64,000 bases of DNA from Parachlorella kessleri. Taxonomy: Eukaryota > Chlorophyta > Trebouxiophyceae > Chlorellales > Chlorellaceae. This document shows, piece by piece, positions 1 to 9,686 of this stretch. Numbering within the stretch: position 1 is the first letter of the stretch; each line of letters opens with the position of its first letter. The position numbers and the translations under genes were made by a program. Below the pieces are notes generated by a model. It was given only the letters and a program-made list of their open reading frames with translations, was not told where the DNA came from and ran no database searches. The DNA lies in contig BBXU01002222.1 in assembly GCA_001598975.1 (NCBI GenBank), positions 16,572 through 80,571 on the forward strand, in the 5' to 3' direction.

Positions 1-1095
1 CAGAAACTGCCTCCGCGCTGGCCGGCGCCGCCCCCACAGCAGGCACAGCATGCTGCGCCCTGGCATGCAGGCCAGCACAGCGGGCAGGGCAGGCCGCCTC
101 CGCCACCCTCCGCAGCGCAGGCGGCACCTCCGCCGCAGCAAGGCCAGGCGGCCCCACCAGGCTTCCGTGGGCAAGGAGCGCCAGCGCTGCAAGTGCAGCC
201 AGGCCAGGCAGCGCTATTGCAGGATCGCCTAGGCATGGTGGGGGCGTATCGTGGCCAGGATGGGCTGCAGTCGGACGCTGCCGTGGTGCAGCAGATGTCG
301 GCGGGTTTGGCACTGTTGCAGCAAGGGCAGCCAGGCCTGGCAGGCCTGCAGCAGTGGGCGCCGTCAGCAACGGCGGCAAGCAACCAAGTGCTTCCTTGGG
401 CGCCGCCACCCTCACAGCCGCCTCCTCAGCAGCAGATGCAGCAGGCTGCCAGCTATAGAGGGTTTCAGCCTGCCTCGGGGCCCGGCTTTGCTGCCACAAA
501 CCCAGGGGCGTCGGCGGGCTGCTACCCCTCCGGGGCTAGCCAGGGGGGGCAAACATACCAGCCGACATTAAGCCAGCAGCAGCAAAGCTATCAGCAGGGG
601 GCACTGCAGGAGCCTCTCCAGCCTCACCTTGTGCAGCCACTGCCGCCACTGCAGTATCAGTCTGCTATTGCTGCTGGACAGAACACTCCGATCGACCTGG
701 CTGCCGGCAGATACCTGGCCGGGGTGAGTGCCATGCCTAGCAGCATCTCAGAGCTGCGTGGACAACAAGCACCAGGGCAAACCTACCTACAGCAGCCCCT
801 GCAGCAGGCACCTGCAGCTCAGCATCCCCCAGCGCAGCAGCTAGGGCAGTACCAGGGGCCGCCGGCAGGGCAGCCTCAACTGCAGCAGCCTTCACCCAGC
901 TACACCTCTGGACCTTACCAGCTCCTACAGCAACAGGATCAGCAACAGAGCCAACCTCCGCCACAGCAGGCACAGCAGCAGTACCAGGTTGCGCCACAAG
1001 GGGTGTGGGTGCATCAAGGAGGTCCGCAGCAGTCCCTGCCGGCGTGGCAGGGCCAGCTGCATCAGGCGGCTCAGCAGCGCTGGCCCCAACAGTAG
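1..1095 (+). CDS. Gln/Pro-rich low-complexity protein, 3' part only
   Basis: The frame is open from the first base of the window to a TAG at 1093-1095, about 364 residues, so the gene starts upstream of the window. The visible part is almost entirely low complexity: Q, P, A and G runs, with repeated QQ, PPPQQ and QAQQQ patterns and scattered aromatic residues (Tyr, Trp) spaced through the Q-rich matrix. No folded domain, signal peptide or membrane segment can be recognised. Such prion-like tails are common at the C-termini of RNA-binding, splicing and transcription proteins, but nothing here decides between them. Splicing within the stretch cannot be excluded, although the uninterrupted frame argues against it. 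The function is unknown. Confidence 0.6.
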   Translation, partial: QKLPPRWPAPPPQQAQHAAPWHAGQHSGQGRPPPPPSAAQAAPPPQQGQAAPPGFRGQGAPALQVQPGQAALLQDRLGMVGAYRGQDGLQSDAAVVQQMSAGLALLQQGQPGLAGLQQWAPSATAASNQVLPWAPPPSQPPPQQQMQQAASYRGFQPASGPGFAATNPGASAGCYPSGASQGGQTYQPTLSQQQQSYQQGALQEPLQPHLVQPLPPLQYQSAIAAGQNTPIDLAAGRYLAGVSAMPSSISELRGQQAPGQTYLQQPLQQAPAAQHPPAQQLGQYQGPPAGQPQLQQPSPSYTSGPYQLLQQQDQQQSQPPPQQAQQQYQVAPQGVWVHQGGPQQSLPAWQGQLHQAAQQRWPQQ

Positions 1096-1787
1096 CATCA
1101 GCGGGGAGTCTCGCTTGGCATCTAAGACGGTGTAGCAGCTCTGAACTTTCAAGTGGCTGTCCTTAATGCACTGGTTTTAGAATTGAACTACTATTGTTTC
1201 TGGATTGGAGTAGATATGACCATAGAATGCAGCCACGTTGTCTGACACCTGCATGTATGCAGTGCAAGTTTAGCACCCTTCAGAATGAAGGAGTCTAGAC
1301 GGGGAGTGGTTGTTGCTGGCTGCTTCGTAGATCGCCCTGCTTGGCTATTTGGCGCTTTGAAAAATCATTGAGGGGAGGCGAGCTGATTTCCACTTGGTAG
1401 CTTGCAGCTGTGATTCACTCTTAGGTCTGGAAACCTGAGAGCTTACCCTCCTTTCGGCAATGAGAAAGTCGGGCAGCCCTTGAGCACAAGGGTATGCCAA
1501 TGTGGCATGCAATGTGGAGCTCCTGATGGACCACAGCATGCACAGCACGCCTTGACTCACGCCTCCCTCAGGGAAGGTGCATATAAGCTGGACCTGTATG
1601 GCGCGCAAACGTGCTGAAAACAATGCGAGGTGGAACATCCCCGACCGGGACGAAGCGACCTGTTCTCTGCCAAACGTCTGTCCGGGGGGATGACAGATGA
1701 CCCACTGGCCCAGTGGACACTGACGTTCGCCACCGCTGTGCACTACTGAGCTTCTTGAACCTAGGGACTGTTTGGTGCTTTCGCGCA
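1096..1787. other. Spacer between Q-rich gene and first GT64 gene
   Basis: About 690 bases with no supported coding sequence. The first part should be the 3' UTR of the Q-rich gene and the rest the upstream region of the first GT64 gene. Short ORFs on both strands have no recognisable content. I see no repeat or RNA gene here. Confidence 0.4.
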
Positions 1788-3368
1788 ATGCTACCAAGGC
1801 GAGTACAGTGGGACCATCATTGGTATTGCCAGCCAGTCAGGCCCATCGGCGCACGGCTCCTACTCTTGCTTCTGCCGCTGCTCGGGGTGGTCCTAGCCAG
1901 TTACTGCCTAGGGCCACCTGCCTATTCCAAGGTAGGCAGGTGGCTCCAAGGTCAACAGCTGATGAAGGCGCCACGAGGCCTCCCACGGGGCCTGCTGGAG
2001 GAAAGCAGCTTTACACTGGTGACTCTGTCACATTCGCCTCGGCTGCGGTCCTTACAGACGTGGGTTGCACACTATGGAAGCTGCCCTGGAGGTGAGTCGT
2101 AGGCTTAGCACAAAATTTCCATAGTGCTGGCAGCCTGTTCTAAACCTGGCCCAGAGGCAAGCGCCTTGCTTGCACTTGACCGGTTGCGGCAGTTCGCAGG
2201 GTATCCCATGGTTAGGCAAATGATGCTGGACGGGGAGGCATGATGCATGCTGAGCCTAGCAGGGCACATCATGCTGCAGTCCAGGCAATCATCATTGTTT
2301 GGGACGAATCTCCACTGGACGAGAACCAGGACCTGCCACGGGTCCCAGTGCCCCTAAAGGTCCGCCGAGAGGCCAGTGACAGCCTGAACAACCGCTTCCA
2401 ACCAGATGCAGACATACGCACCAGGGCTGTGCTAATGCTGGACGACGATGTAATGATAAGGTGAGCTAATGAAAGGCCGACTTGCCCATGCGTCGCTGGT
2501 GATTAATACACGCTGCTGCTGGTGCTGGCAACAGTCTGCTGTTGCAACAAATTCAGGCCCTGAAGGGTGCGACCAACCGCCTTGCAGGTGTGAGGTCGTC
2601 AGCCAAGCATTTGCTGCCTGGCGGCAACAGCAGCACAAGCTGGTGGGCTTCTTCCCACGAAGAGCTGTGGTTGACAGTCAGAAGCCGTCATACAACCTCG
2701 TTGATGACTACACCAGAGGCGCATACAACCTGATATTGACAAAGGGAACCTTTATGGACAGCAGAGCATTCCAGATGTATGCCAGCCCTCCATATGCCAA
2801 AGGTAGGAAGCCCAAGTGTCAGTGCTTTGACTTCAAGGGCGCCCCCACTAATGTCCTGCATGGTTCTGGTCAGAGCACCCCTGCCATGCTGTGTTGGGCG
2901 CTTTACACCATGCACCATATGCGCAATGCATCCACCTGGCACGCAAGCACCCTATCTGAAAGTGCTCCTTGCCGTGCAGCACGGCATTTGGTGGATGCCC
3001 TTCAGAACTGCGAGGACATCCTCATGAATTTTGTGTGGGCCAAGGAGATGCGGGCAGAACTGGGTGCCGCAGCCAACAGCACCGTGCTGTTTGCCAGCCC
3101 TCAATGCTATGCAGAGACCAGCAAGCTGTGCCGAGCACCAGGTGCAGAATGGAGCATCAGCATGGGATCCCGCAGCAAGACGCATCTCAGGAACCGGGCA
3201 CTTTGTGGTCAGCTGTTTGCGGAGATGCTGGGGAGCAACCCCCTGCCACACGTGCCTTTTGAGAAGTCGACGGTTCGACCTCGGGAGATTTGGCCTGAGA
3301 AGGCAGATGGGTGGGTAGCCCAGGGCTACAACTCCAGTTTGGCCCAGCTGTTTAGAAGCCAATGTTGA
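1788..3368 (+). CDS. GT64 exostosin-type glycosyltransferase, copy A
   Basis: Exons 1788-2091, 2280-2460, 2588-2802 and 2980-3368 join in phase to 362 codons plus stop. The product is predicted to be a type II Golgi/ER membrane enzyme that transfers a sugar from a nucleotide-sugar donor. An N-terminal signal anchor (LLLLLLPLLGVVL) is followed by a GT64 catalytic domain: the segment SFTLVTLSHSPRL, the metal-binding acidic cluster MLDDDVMIR (DDD about residues 156-158), GFFPRRAV, and the NCEDILMNFVW motif whose Asp (about 246) matches the conserved acidic residue of EXT/EXTL2 enzymes. Copy A is the most diverged of the three paralogues (for example VWDESPLDENQDLP against VWNSGPIDQSRDLP in copy B). 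The start was chosen because it sits just before the anchor. The donor and acceptor sugars cannot be read from the sequence. In plants this family acts in GIPC sphingolipid and wall glycosylation. Confidence 0.85.
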
Positions 3369-4160
3369 TACAGCAGGCGTCAGCAGTTATGAACTTGAGT
3401 TGAGCTTAAGCGCTGTATTAGGAGTTGTCCTGTTTATCTATTCCCTCATCGCTGGTTAGCTCCGTGTGCAGCCGTGGCCTCCTACCCACAGCCTGCACTT
3501 TCTCTTTAGGCTGCTTGAGATTGCTTTAAGTCTACTGTCACCTGCAACTACGGCTTGCAAGACAGGTCTCTGCTAACTTATGACTTCAGTTGCCCTGTGC
3601 ATACTGCTAGCTTCTAACAGCATGTTCAAACGCCTCACTCCCTGTTTTTACCGATTTGTATATCGTCCCAGCCTTCTTGGCCCAGGTAGCTCACTCACTG
3701 CACTTACAGCGTCAAGTAGTTTGTGTTGCTCGACACAACACAGTACACTCACGTGTCCTTCATTATAGTTCGTCCTCCACCAGGTCAAGTGCTTGATCGA
3801 GGAAACGAACGACAATTTAGCAAGCTTGGAATGCGAACTCATGTGCCAACTCTCCTCCTGGACGCGCCGATGGTCTCGCGGGTCATGCTGTTCAGGAACA
3901 CTGCAGCAGCCATAAAAGTGTCTTCTTGCAATTCTTTCGGTAGCTGTCTCGGCAGCTGATGAGTGTGCTGTCCCATCAAAGCATTCCTAGCTGGCAGCGA
4001 GCATGCGTCGCATGTGACTATCAGGATCTGGGGCTGCCGTCCAACTAACGCGCTGTTGTCAATTCCCTACAGGATACCTCTTCTGCTGTCGTGCCAGTTT
4101 CCTCGTGCCAGCATCCAGTGCCACCAGTCATCACCACATGTATGGCAGGCATGACTTGCT
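3369..4160. other. Spacer between GT64 copies A and B
   Basis: About 790 bases with no supported gene. The stretch from about 3944 to 4025, upstream of copy B, is similar to about 7307-7388 upstream of copy C: both have a cggcagctgat core and a gcatcgcatgtgac-like block in the same order. It is therefore part of the unit duplicated between B and C and probably holds the promoter or 5' leader. No such similarity is obvious upstream of copy A. Confidence 0.5.
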
Positions 4161-5924
4161 ATGAAACAAAGCAAGCGAGGTTTTTTTTGTGTATTTCTAC
4201 TGTCACAGTTGCTTTTACTCTTTGGACTCTCGCTGGCAACTGACAGTTGGCCGCCGCCCATGCTTTCGAGACTGGGAGGTTGGCTTGTCCAGCAGCAGGA
4301 ACAAGAGCCCACAAAGCTCCTCGAGACCAGCTTTACGCTGATGACGGTGTCTCATTCGCCGCGGCTACTGTCGTTGCAGAGTTGGGTTGCGCACTATGGC
4401 AGCTGCCCTGGAGGTGAGGGAGGGAGTTAACGCAGGACCCCGCCTCGTCTGCTGTTGAGTCTGTGCAAGTTCTGTTAGCACCTTGAGCTTTGCCTGACAG
4501 AGGTCAGAGGTGTCAGTATCCCCTCTGATGTCTAAACAAAGTGCAGGTGGTGTTCTGCCCCGGTGCAGTTGCGGAGGTTGTTATTGTCTGGAACAGCGGG
4601 CCCATAGACCAAAGCCGGGACTTACCAAAGGTGTCAGTGCCAGTGAGAGTCCGTAAGGAGGCCATCAACAGTCTCAACAACCGCTTCCTGCCAGACCGTC
4701 ACATACACACAAGGGCAGTGCTCATGCTGGATGATGATGTGATTATACGGTGAGCAGATGCTTACTGTAAGGTTGTCATAAGGTGTCCCAACAAGATTGT
4801 CCCAGCAGGATACCATGGCATCCTCCTGTAGCCTTTACGCAGCATCCAGCTTCCTTGGTGGAGTGTTCACAAAGCCTGGCCAGTCCTTTGTTACATGGCT
4901 TCCGGGCCTTTCCCTTCAAAAAATTCCAGCATCCTCCACCTTGCCGGGCTGGGCAGGTACTGTGTTGTGAGGTACGGTTGTCTTCCCGCCTGCTTCTGCC
5001 AGGTGTAAGGACATCAGCGCCGCTTTTGCAGCCTGGCGTGAGCACCCCGACAAGCTGGTGGGGTTCTTCCCACGCAAGGCTGTCTTGGACCCACAGCGCC
5101 CACTGTACAGCCCCTACTTTGACTACCAGAAAGGGTCATATAATCTGGTGCTGACGAAGGGGACCTTCATGGACGTGCGGTCGTTTGATTTTTACTTCAG
5201 CTCGCGGTACGCTGAAGGTACGTGTTTGCGGCTGGCGGCGCACGGGGTGGCTGCAAGAACAGTGTCTGCACCTGGTTTAGGCCTGACCGGTGCTGGGCGT
5301 CGCTGTCTTCGTGCCATGGCATACAAATCTTACCTTAGGACTGCCATACACTGGGGGCGGTGGGTGTTCCAGTGCCTGCCCATAGTCGTGCGCGCTGTAC
5401 CAGCTCACAGCGTTCTGTCCACCACCTCCCAGGCATGAGCACAGGTGTGGATAGCTGCAACGCCTTGTGAGGATAGTTGATGTCGCGAATGGCTCTTTCT
5501 CCCCCCTCCCTGCCTTCCTCGCGCTGCAGTACGACAGCTGGTGGACACTTGGTTCAACTGCGAGGACATCCTCATGAACTTTGTGTGGGCAAAGGAGATG
5601 CGGACAGAGCGGGGTGGTGCTGCCAACACCACCGTGCTGTTCTCCAACCCACGATGTTTCCTGGAGACCAGCAAGCTGTGCCGGAAACCAGGCGTGAACT
5701 GGAGTCTCAGCATGGGTCCCCGTGGGAAGACACACCTCAACGCCCGAGCTCACTGTGTTCAGCGGTTTGGGGAGCTGCTGGGGGCCGACTTGCTGACGGA
5801 CGTGCCTAATGATCCCTCGACCGTGGGGCCCACCGAGGTCTGGGTAGATGATGTTGACGGCTGGATAGTCGAGGGGCCGGAGTTCAGCGTGGGCCGGCTC
5901 TTGAGGACTCGCTGTCCACCATAA
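4161..5924 (+). CDS. GT64 exostosin-type glycosyltransferase, copy B
   Basis: Exons 4161-4413, 4569-4749, 5003-5217 and 5530-5924 give 347 residues. Exons 2 and 3 are exactly the same length (181 and 215 nt) as in copies A and C, and all intron phases match. A short cytoplasmic tail and a membrane anchor (FLLSQLLLLFGLSL) precede the GT64 domain. Landmarks are SFTLMTVSHSPRL, VIVWNSGPIDQSRDLP, the DDD cluster at about residues 139-141 (MLDDDVIIR), KLVGFFPRKAVLDP, KGSYNLVLTKGTFMD and NCEDILMNFVW with its conserved Asp at about 229. The product should be a Golgi type II glycosyltransferase like its neighbours. Poly(A)-like AATAAA occurs about 105 nt downstream. Copy B is closer to copy C than to copy A. 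Confidence 0.88.
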
Positions 5925-7499
5925 CCTGCTGATGGCGGCAGGTAGTGCGAGTATTAGGGTAGGTAGCTGTCGATGGGCAGTGATGGATGCAAAGTTGGTT
6001 CTTGTGCCGGCCTGCGCCAGGCCTCAGTGCAATAAAGAATAGGTAGGTAGCTGTGAATAATCGGTGCTGTACCTTACTCTTTTCCCCCCTAAAGCTAGTC
6101 CTGTCCTCATGTGTCTAAATATAGGTTTAGGTTTATTGTGCTGCTAGCACGTTCGCATCTACGGCACATGCTCTGTCTGTTGCTGTGGGAAGCGAATAGG
6201 TTGAATGATTGACACAGTGCTGGAAGCAAAGTTCGCTTTGGTGCCAGCCTAAATAGATAGTGTTTGCTGAGGGTTACAGTTGCTGTGCGCACGTTTTTGT
6301 TTGTCAGCCTGGTCTTACAGGGCTGCAGGCCAGGATGACTCTTTCACATGCCAAGTCATGAGCACAGCATGAGGCACGATAATCACATAAACCAAATGAA
6401 CTCACGCTCGCTTGCTTCTCCCTCTGCAGCTTGCTTATCGAAACGCTTGTATTCCTGTGTAATGTACCCAGTATGTATCTGAGGTTTACGTCATCTGATG
6501 GGGTCCTCCTTCCTGTATGTTCCCTGTTTGTCGTGGCTACCAAGCTCTACAGTCGTTGTGAATTCTACTTGGATCTTGTAGTTTGTGGGCATAGTACATC
6601 CTGGCTTTCTTTGGCCCCACTGGGGGACTCACGGCAGCACGGTCAGGTGGCGGTGCGCTGTTAGACTAGACTAGTCGCTGTGTTTGGCTCTTCTACCGCA
6701 TAGTTCGAATGCCTGCCTCCTTGTGTGGCATCAAATGCACATTTGACTGGGGTTAAGCCTTGGGAGCTGACGGCTGTGAGTAAGTCCACCCTTTTTGCTT
6801 CCTCACTTTGCTGCACAAGTCCGCAAAGAGCCCCAGCTCCTTGCCCCGTGTGCAGCTGCAAAGCGTCAAAGCAGACGTTCATTGTCGATTTTCTTCATCT
6901 CATCTTTATCACTGGCCGGACTTCTTCAATGACGCCATGCACGGCAAATCCTGGGACCAGAGAGAACTTCTTGCTTAGGCAGTCACTACCGCTCTAGAGC
7001 AGATCTGGCCAGCTGTACATGTAACATTATGGAACAACCCTGGGTTTTGAAAACGCAGCCACGGTTGACACACTGGAGGTGGCCGCTCTGTGGGATGACT
7101 ACCTAGAAGCACCCTTGTTCAGATACCACCTGAAGGTGAGAAAGCCTGTCTGTCTGAGAATCGCAACTGACCTGCAATTTGCCCTTGAAGGGCAGCGTAT
7201 TGAATCCCACAGAGCAGCATTTGCACGCCGTCCTGCCACCCCAGTCAAGCTTTCTTAAACGTAATGCATTACTTGCCGCCATACATAAACCCAGTTTCAT
7301 CGGCATCTGTCACGGCAGCTGATCATGCAGCTGATGAGTAGTCCTTCCTATAGTCCAAGACAGCACGCATCGCATGTGACAGCGCGTAGTCCTGGTTCTC
7401 TGTATGTGTGCACTGCGCCCCCAGCTACTGAGCTCTTCGATATGCTTAATTTACCTCCTTTGTCTTCAGTCCGTGCTACGCATCCGTATTGCAGGCCCA
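5925..7499. other. Long spacer between GT64 copies B and C
   Basis: About 1.6 kb with no intact gene. Around 5958-6055 and 6225-6260 there are degenerate repeats of a short element (gcaaagtt...tggtgcc; taggtaggtagctgt). Around 6757-6860 lies a relic of the ABC transporter tail (separate entry). The part from about 7307 on resembles the sequence upstream of copy B. The small ORFs here have no protein-like content. Confidence 0.5.
6757..6860 (-). pseudogene. Relic of the ABC transporter last exon
   Basis: Bases 6757-6790 (gccttgggagctgac... gtgagtaagtcca) nearly match 9717-9751, which lies inside the last coding exon of the ABC transporter on the minus strand. Weaker similarity continues through ctgcacaagtccgc, matched by ccgcacaaggtcgg, and into an agctcctt/agctcttg block as far as about 6860. 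The copy has small deletions and insertions and no open frame. It shows that the unit duplicated to make copies B and C included the tail of the converging ABC gene. Confidence 0.6.
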
Positions 7500-9323
7500 A
7501 TGACTTGGTACAAAAGGAAGCAACTGAGGCTCTGCTGCATCATTCCGCTGTTTCAGCTGCTTTTACTCTTTGTGCTCTCGGTGGCAAGTGACCGCTGGCC
7601 GCCACCCGTGCTTGCGAGGTTTGTTGGAGGCTGGACTGGTGAGCAGCAGCAGCAGCAGGAAGAGGAGCCAGCCAAGCTCCTCGAGGACAGCTTTACGCTC
7701 ATGACCTTGTCACATTCGCCTAGGCTGCTGGCCTTGACGAGTTGGGTTGCGCACTATGGCAGCTGCTCTGGAGGTGAGAGGGGGAGGATGCGACAGGGGG
7801 AGGAGCTGGGTACTGAAGGGGGCCGGCCAGCAGACATCCTACTGTTGACTCGACATGCATCTGAGGGACTTTTCCAAGGGTGCCTGACATGTTGTTAGCA
7901 CTTAAGGGGGATGTTGGCATCCCAGTGCATCCCACTTCTTGCGGCGCTTGATAGATTTTTGGGAAATGCATGGATGACGTGCTGCCCCGCTGCAGTTGAA
8001 GAGCTTGTGATAGTGTGGAGCAACGGGCCCATAGACCAGAGTCGAGAGCTGCCAGAGGTCCCAGTGCCTGTGAGGGTCCGTATGGAGGCCACCAACAGCC
8101 TCAACAACCGCTTCCTGCCAGACCATAAGATTCGCACCAGGGCTGTGCTCATGTTGGATGACGACGTCATCATACGGTGAGCAGCGAGGGTTGCTAAATC
8201 TGTGTCAGCAGGTTGGTATCCTCCGGCTGTGATTAACATGCAGCTCCCTTGCTGGAGCTCCTTGCACAGCCTGGCCTGCATCCTTGCGGCGCGGCTTGCA
8301 TGCTTCCCTTCCTTATCTTCGTGTCCAGTTCCTTGTCGGCAGGTGCGAGGATATCAGCGCCGCTTTTGCAGCCTGGCGTGACCACCCCGACAAGCTGGTG
8401 GGCTTCTTCCCACGCAAGGCTGTCCTGCACCCACAGCGCCCCGTGTACAGCCCCTACTTCAACTACCAGAAAGGGTCGTATAACCTGATGCTGACCAAGG
8501 GGACCTTCATGGATGTGCGCTCGTTTGATTTCTACTTTAGACCTCAGTACGCCGAAGGTACGCCATTGCGGCCGGCGGCGGTTGGGGCAGCTGTAAGGAC
8601 AGCGTCTGCAGCTGAGTAAGCCTGACCCGGGCTTTCATACCGCGCTTTCATGCCCATTGTAGGTCCCCATGTTTGCTGCGGCCCCGAGTTGTCATCGAGG
8701 GGCTTGCCTTCCACGCACTGGATGCGGGCGGGTGTGCATGTGCCCTGCCGCCTGTGGCAACTTAGCTGTCCACCACCTACCGAACATGGGCAAGTGTGGC
8801 AAGTACAACTTACTGTTGTGTGCAAGGCACGACCTTCTCATAACCCTTTTGTCTTTCCACACATCTACTGGATGCAGCCCGGCAGCTGGTGGACACTTGG
8901 TTCAACTGCGAGGACATCCTCATGAACTTTGTGTGGGCAAAGGAGATGCGGGCAGAGCAGGGTGGCGCAGCCAACAGCACCGTGCTGTTCTCCAACCCTC
9001 GGTGCTTCTTGGAGACTAGCAAGCTGTGCCGAAAACCTGGCGTCAATTGGAGCATCAGCAAGGGTCCCCGTGGGAAGACACACCTCAATGCCCGGGCTCA
9101 CTGTGTTCAGCGGTTTGGGGAGCTGCTTGGGGCCGACTTGCTGACGGATGTGCCAAATGACCGCTCCACAGTGGGGCCCAAGGAAATATGGGTAGATAAG
9201 GTTGAAGGCTGGATAGTTGAGGGGCCGGAGTCCAGCGTGGGCCGGCTCTTGAGGACTCGCTGTCCACAGGCCCTGGTTCGTAGCAATAAAGGGCATACAC
9301 AAGTGTTACAGATGCGTTATTAA
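7500..9323 (+). CDS. GT64 exostosin-type glycosyltransferase, copy C
   Basis: Exons 7500-7773, 7996-8176, 8343-8557 and 8878-9323 join in phase to 371 residues. The layout is as in copies A and B: a basic tail, an anchor (LFQLLLLFVLSVA), a Q/E-rich stem (QQQQQEEE), then the GT64 domain with SFTLMTLSHSPRL, the DDD cluster at about residues 146-148, GFFPRKAVLHP, KGSYNLMLTKGTFMD and NCEDILMNFVW (Asp about 236). The C-terminus differs from copy B: after RTRCP, where B stops, copy C reads on for about 22 residues into a repeat-containing 3' region before a TAA at 9321-9323. An earlier in-frame ATG (7404) is possible, but 7500 gives the same tail length as copy B. Sugar specificity is unknown. Confidence 0.87.
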
Positions 9324-9387
9324 TGTAGCTTCTGTACAGATGCGTTAATAATGTAATTATGTTACAGGTGCATTATCAAAGTAATTA
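9304..9387. repeat. Three diverged 27-28 bp tandem units in a convergent 3' spacer
   Basis: Units at 9304-9330, 9333-9359 and 9360-9387 share the pattern tgt(t)acagatgcgttattaatgta. The stop codon of GT64 copy C lies in the first unit. Unit 2 holds TGTAA on the plus strand (9352-9356). Units 1 and 3 hold TTACA, which is TGTAA on the minus strand (9306-9310 and 9362-9366). The array therefore offers poly(A) signals to both converging genes, copy C and the ABC transporter, whose stop codons are 363 nt apart. A further plus-strand TGTAA is at 9423-9427. Confidence 0.6.
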
Positions 9388-9686
9388 ACCTCGTCGATGT
9401 TCGTTGCTGCTTGTTTTCACCTTGTAATACATTGACTTAATATCTCTTTTGCGTGTACTGAAACATATATATCTAAACGACGACGCCATGTATGAATGTG
9501 CTCTCTGCTGTCCTAGTTCCTGCCATGTTCCTACTTGTCCTGATTTTAGCCCCGCAGCCTATTGTGTAGTATCTTCAGCCCGGTTGGGTCTGTTCAATAG
9601 CGAGCGTTACAACTCATTGGGTTTCTTAACCCCGGTAGCCAGCAGCATGCATTTTTGATGTGGCATTGAGCCTGTCTGTCTCCACG

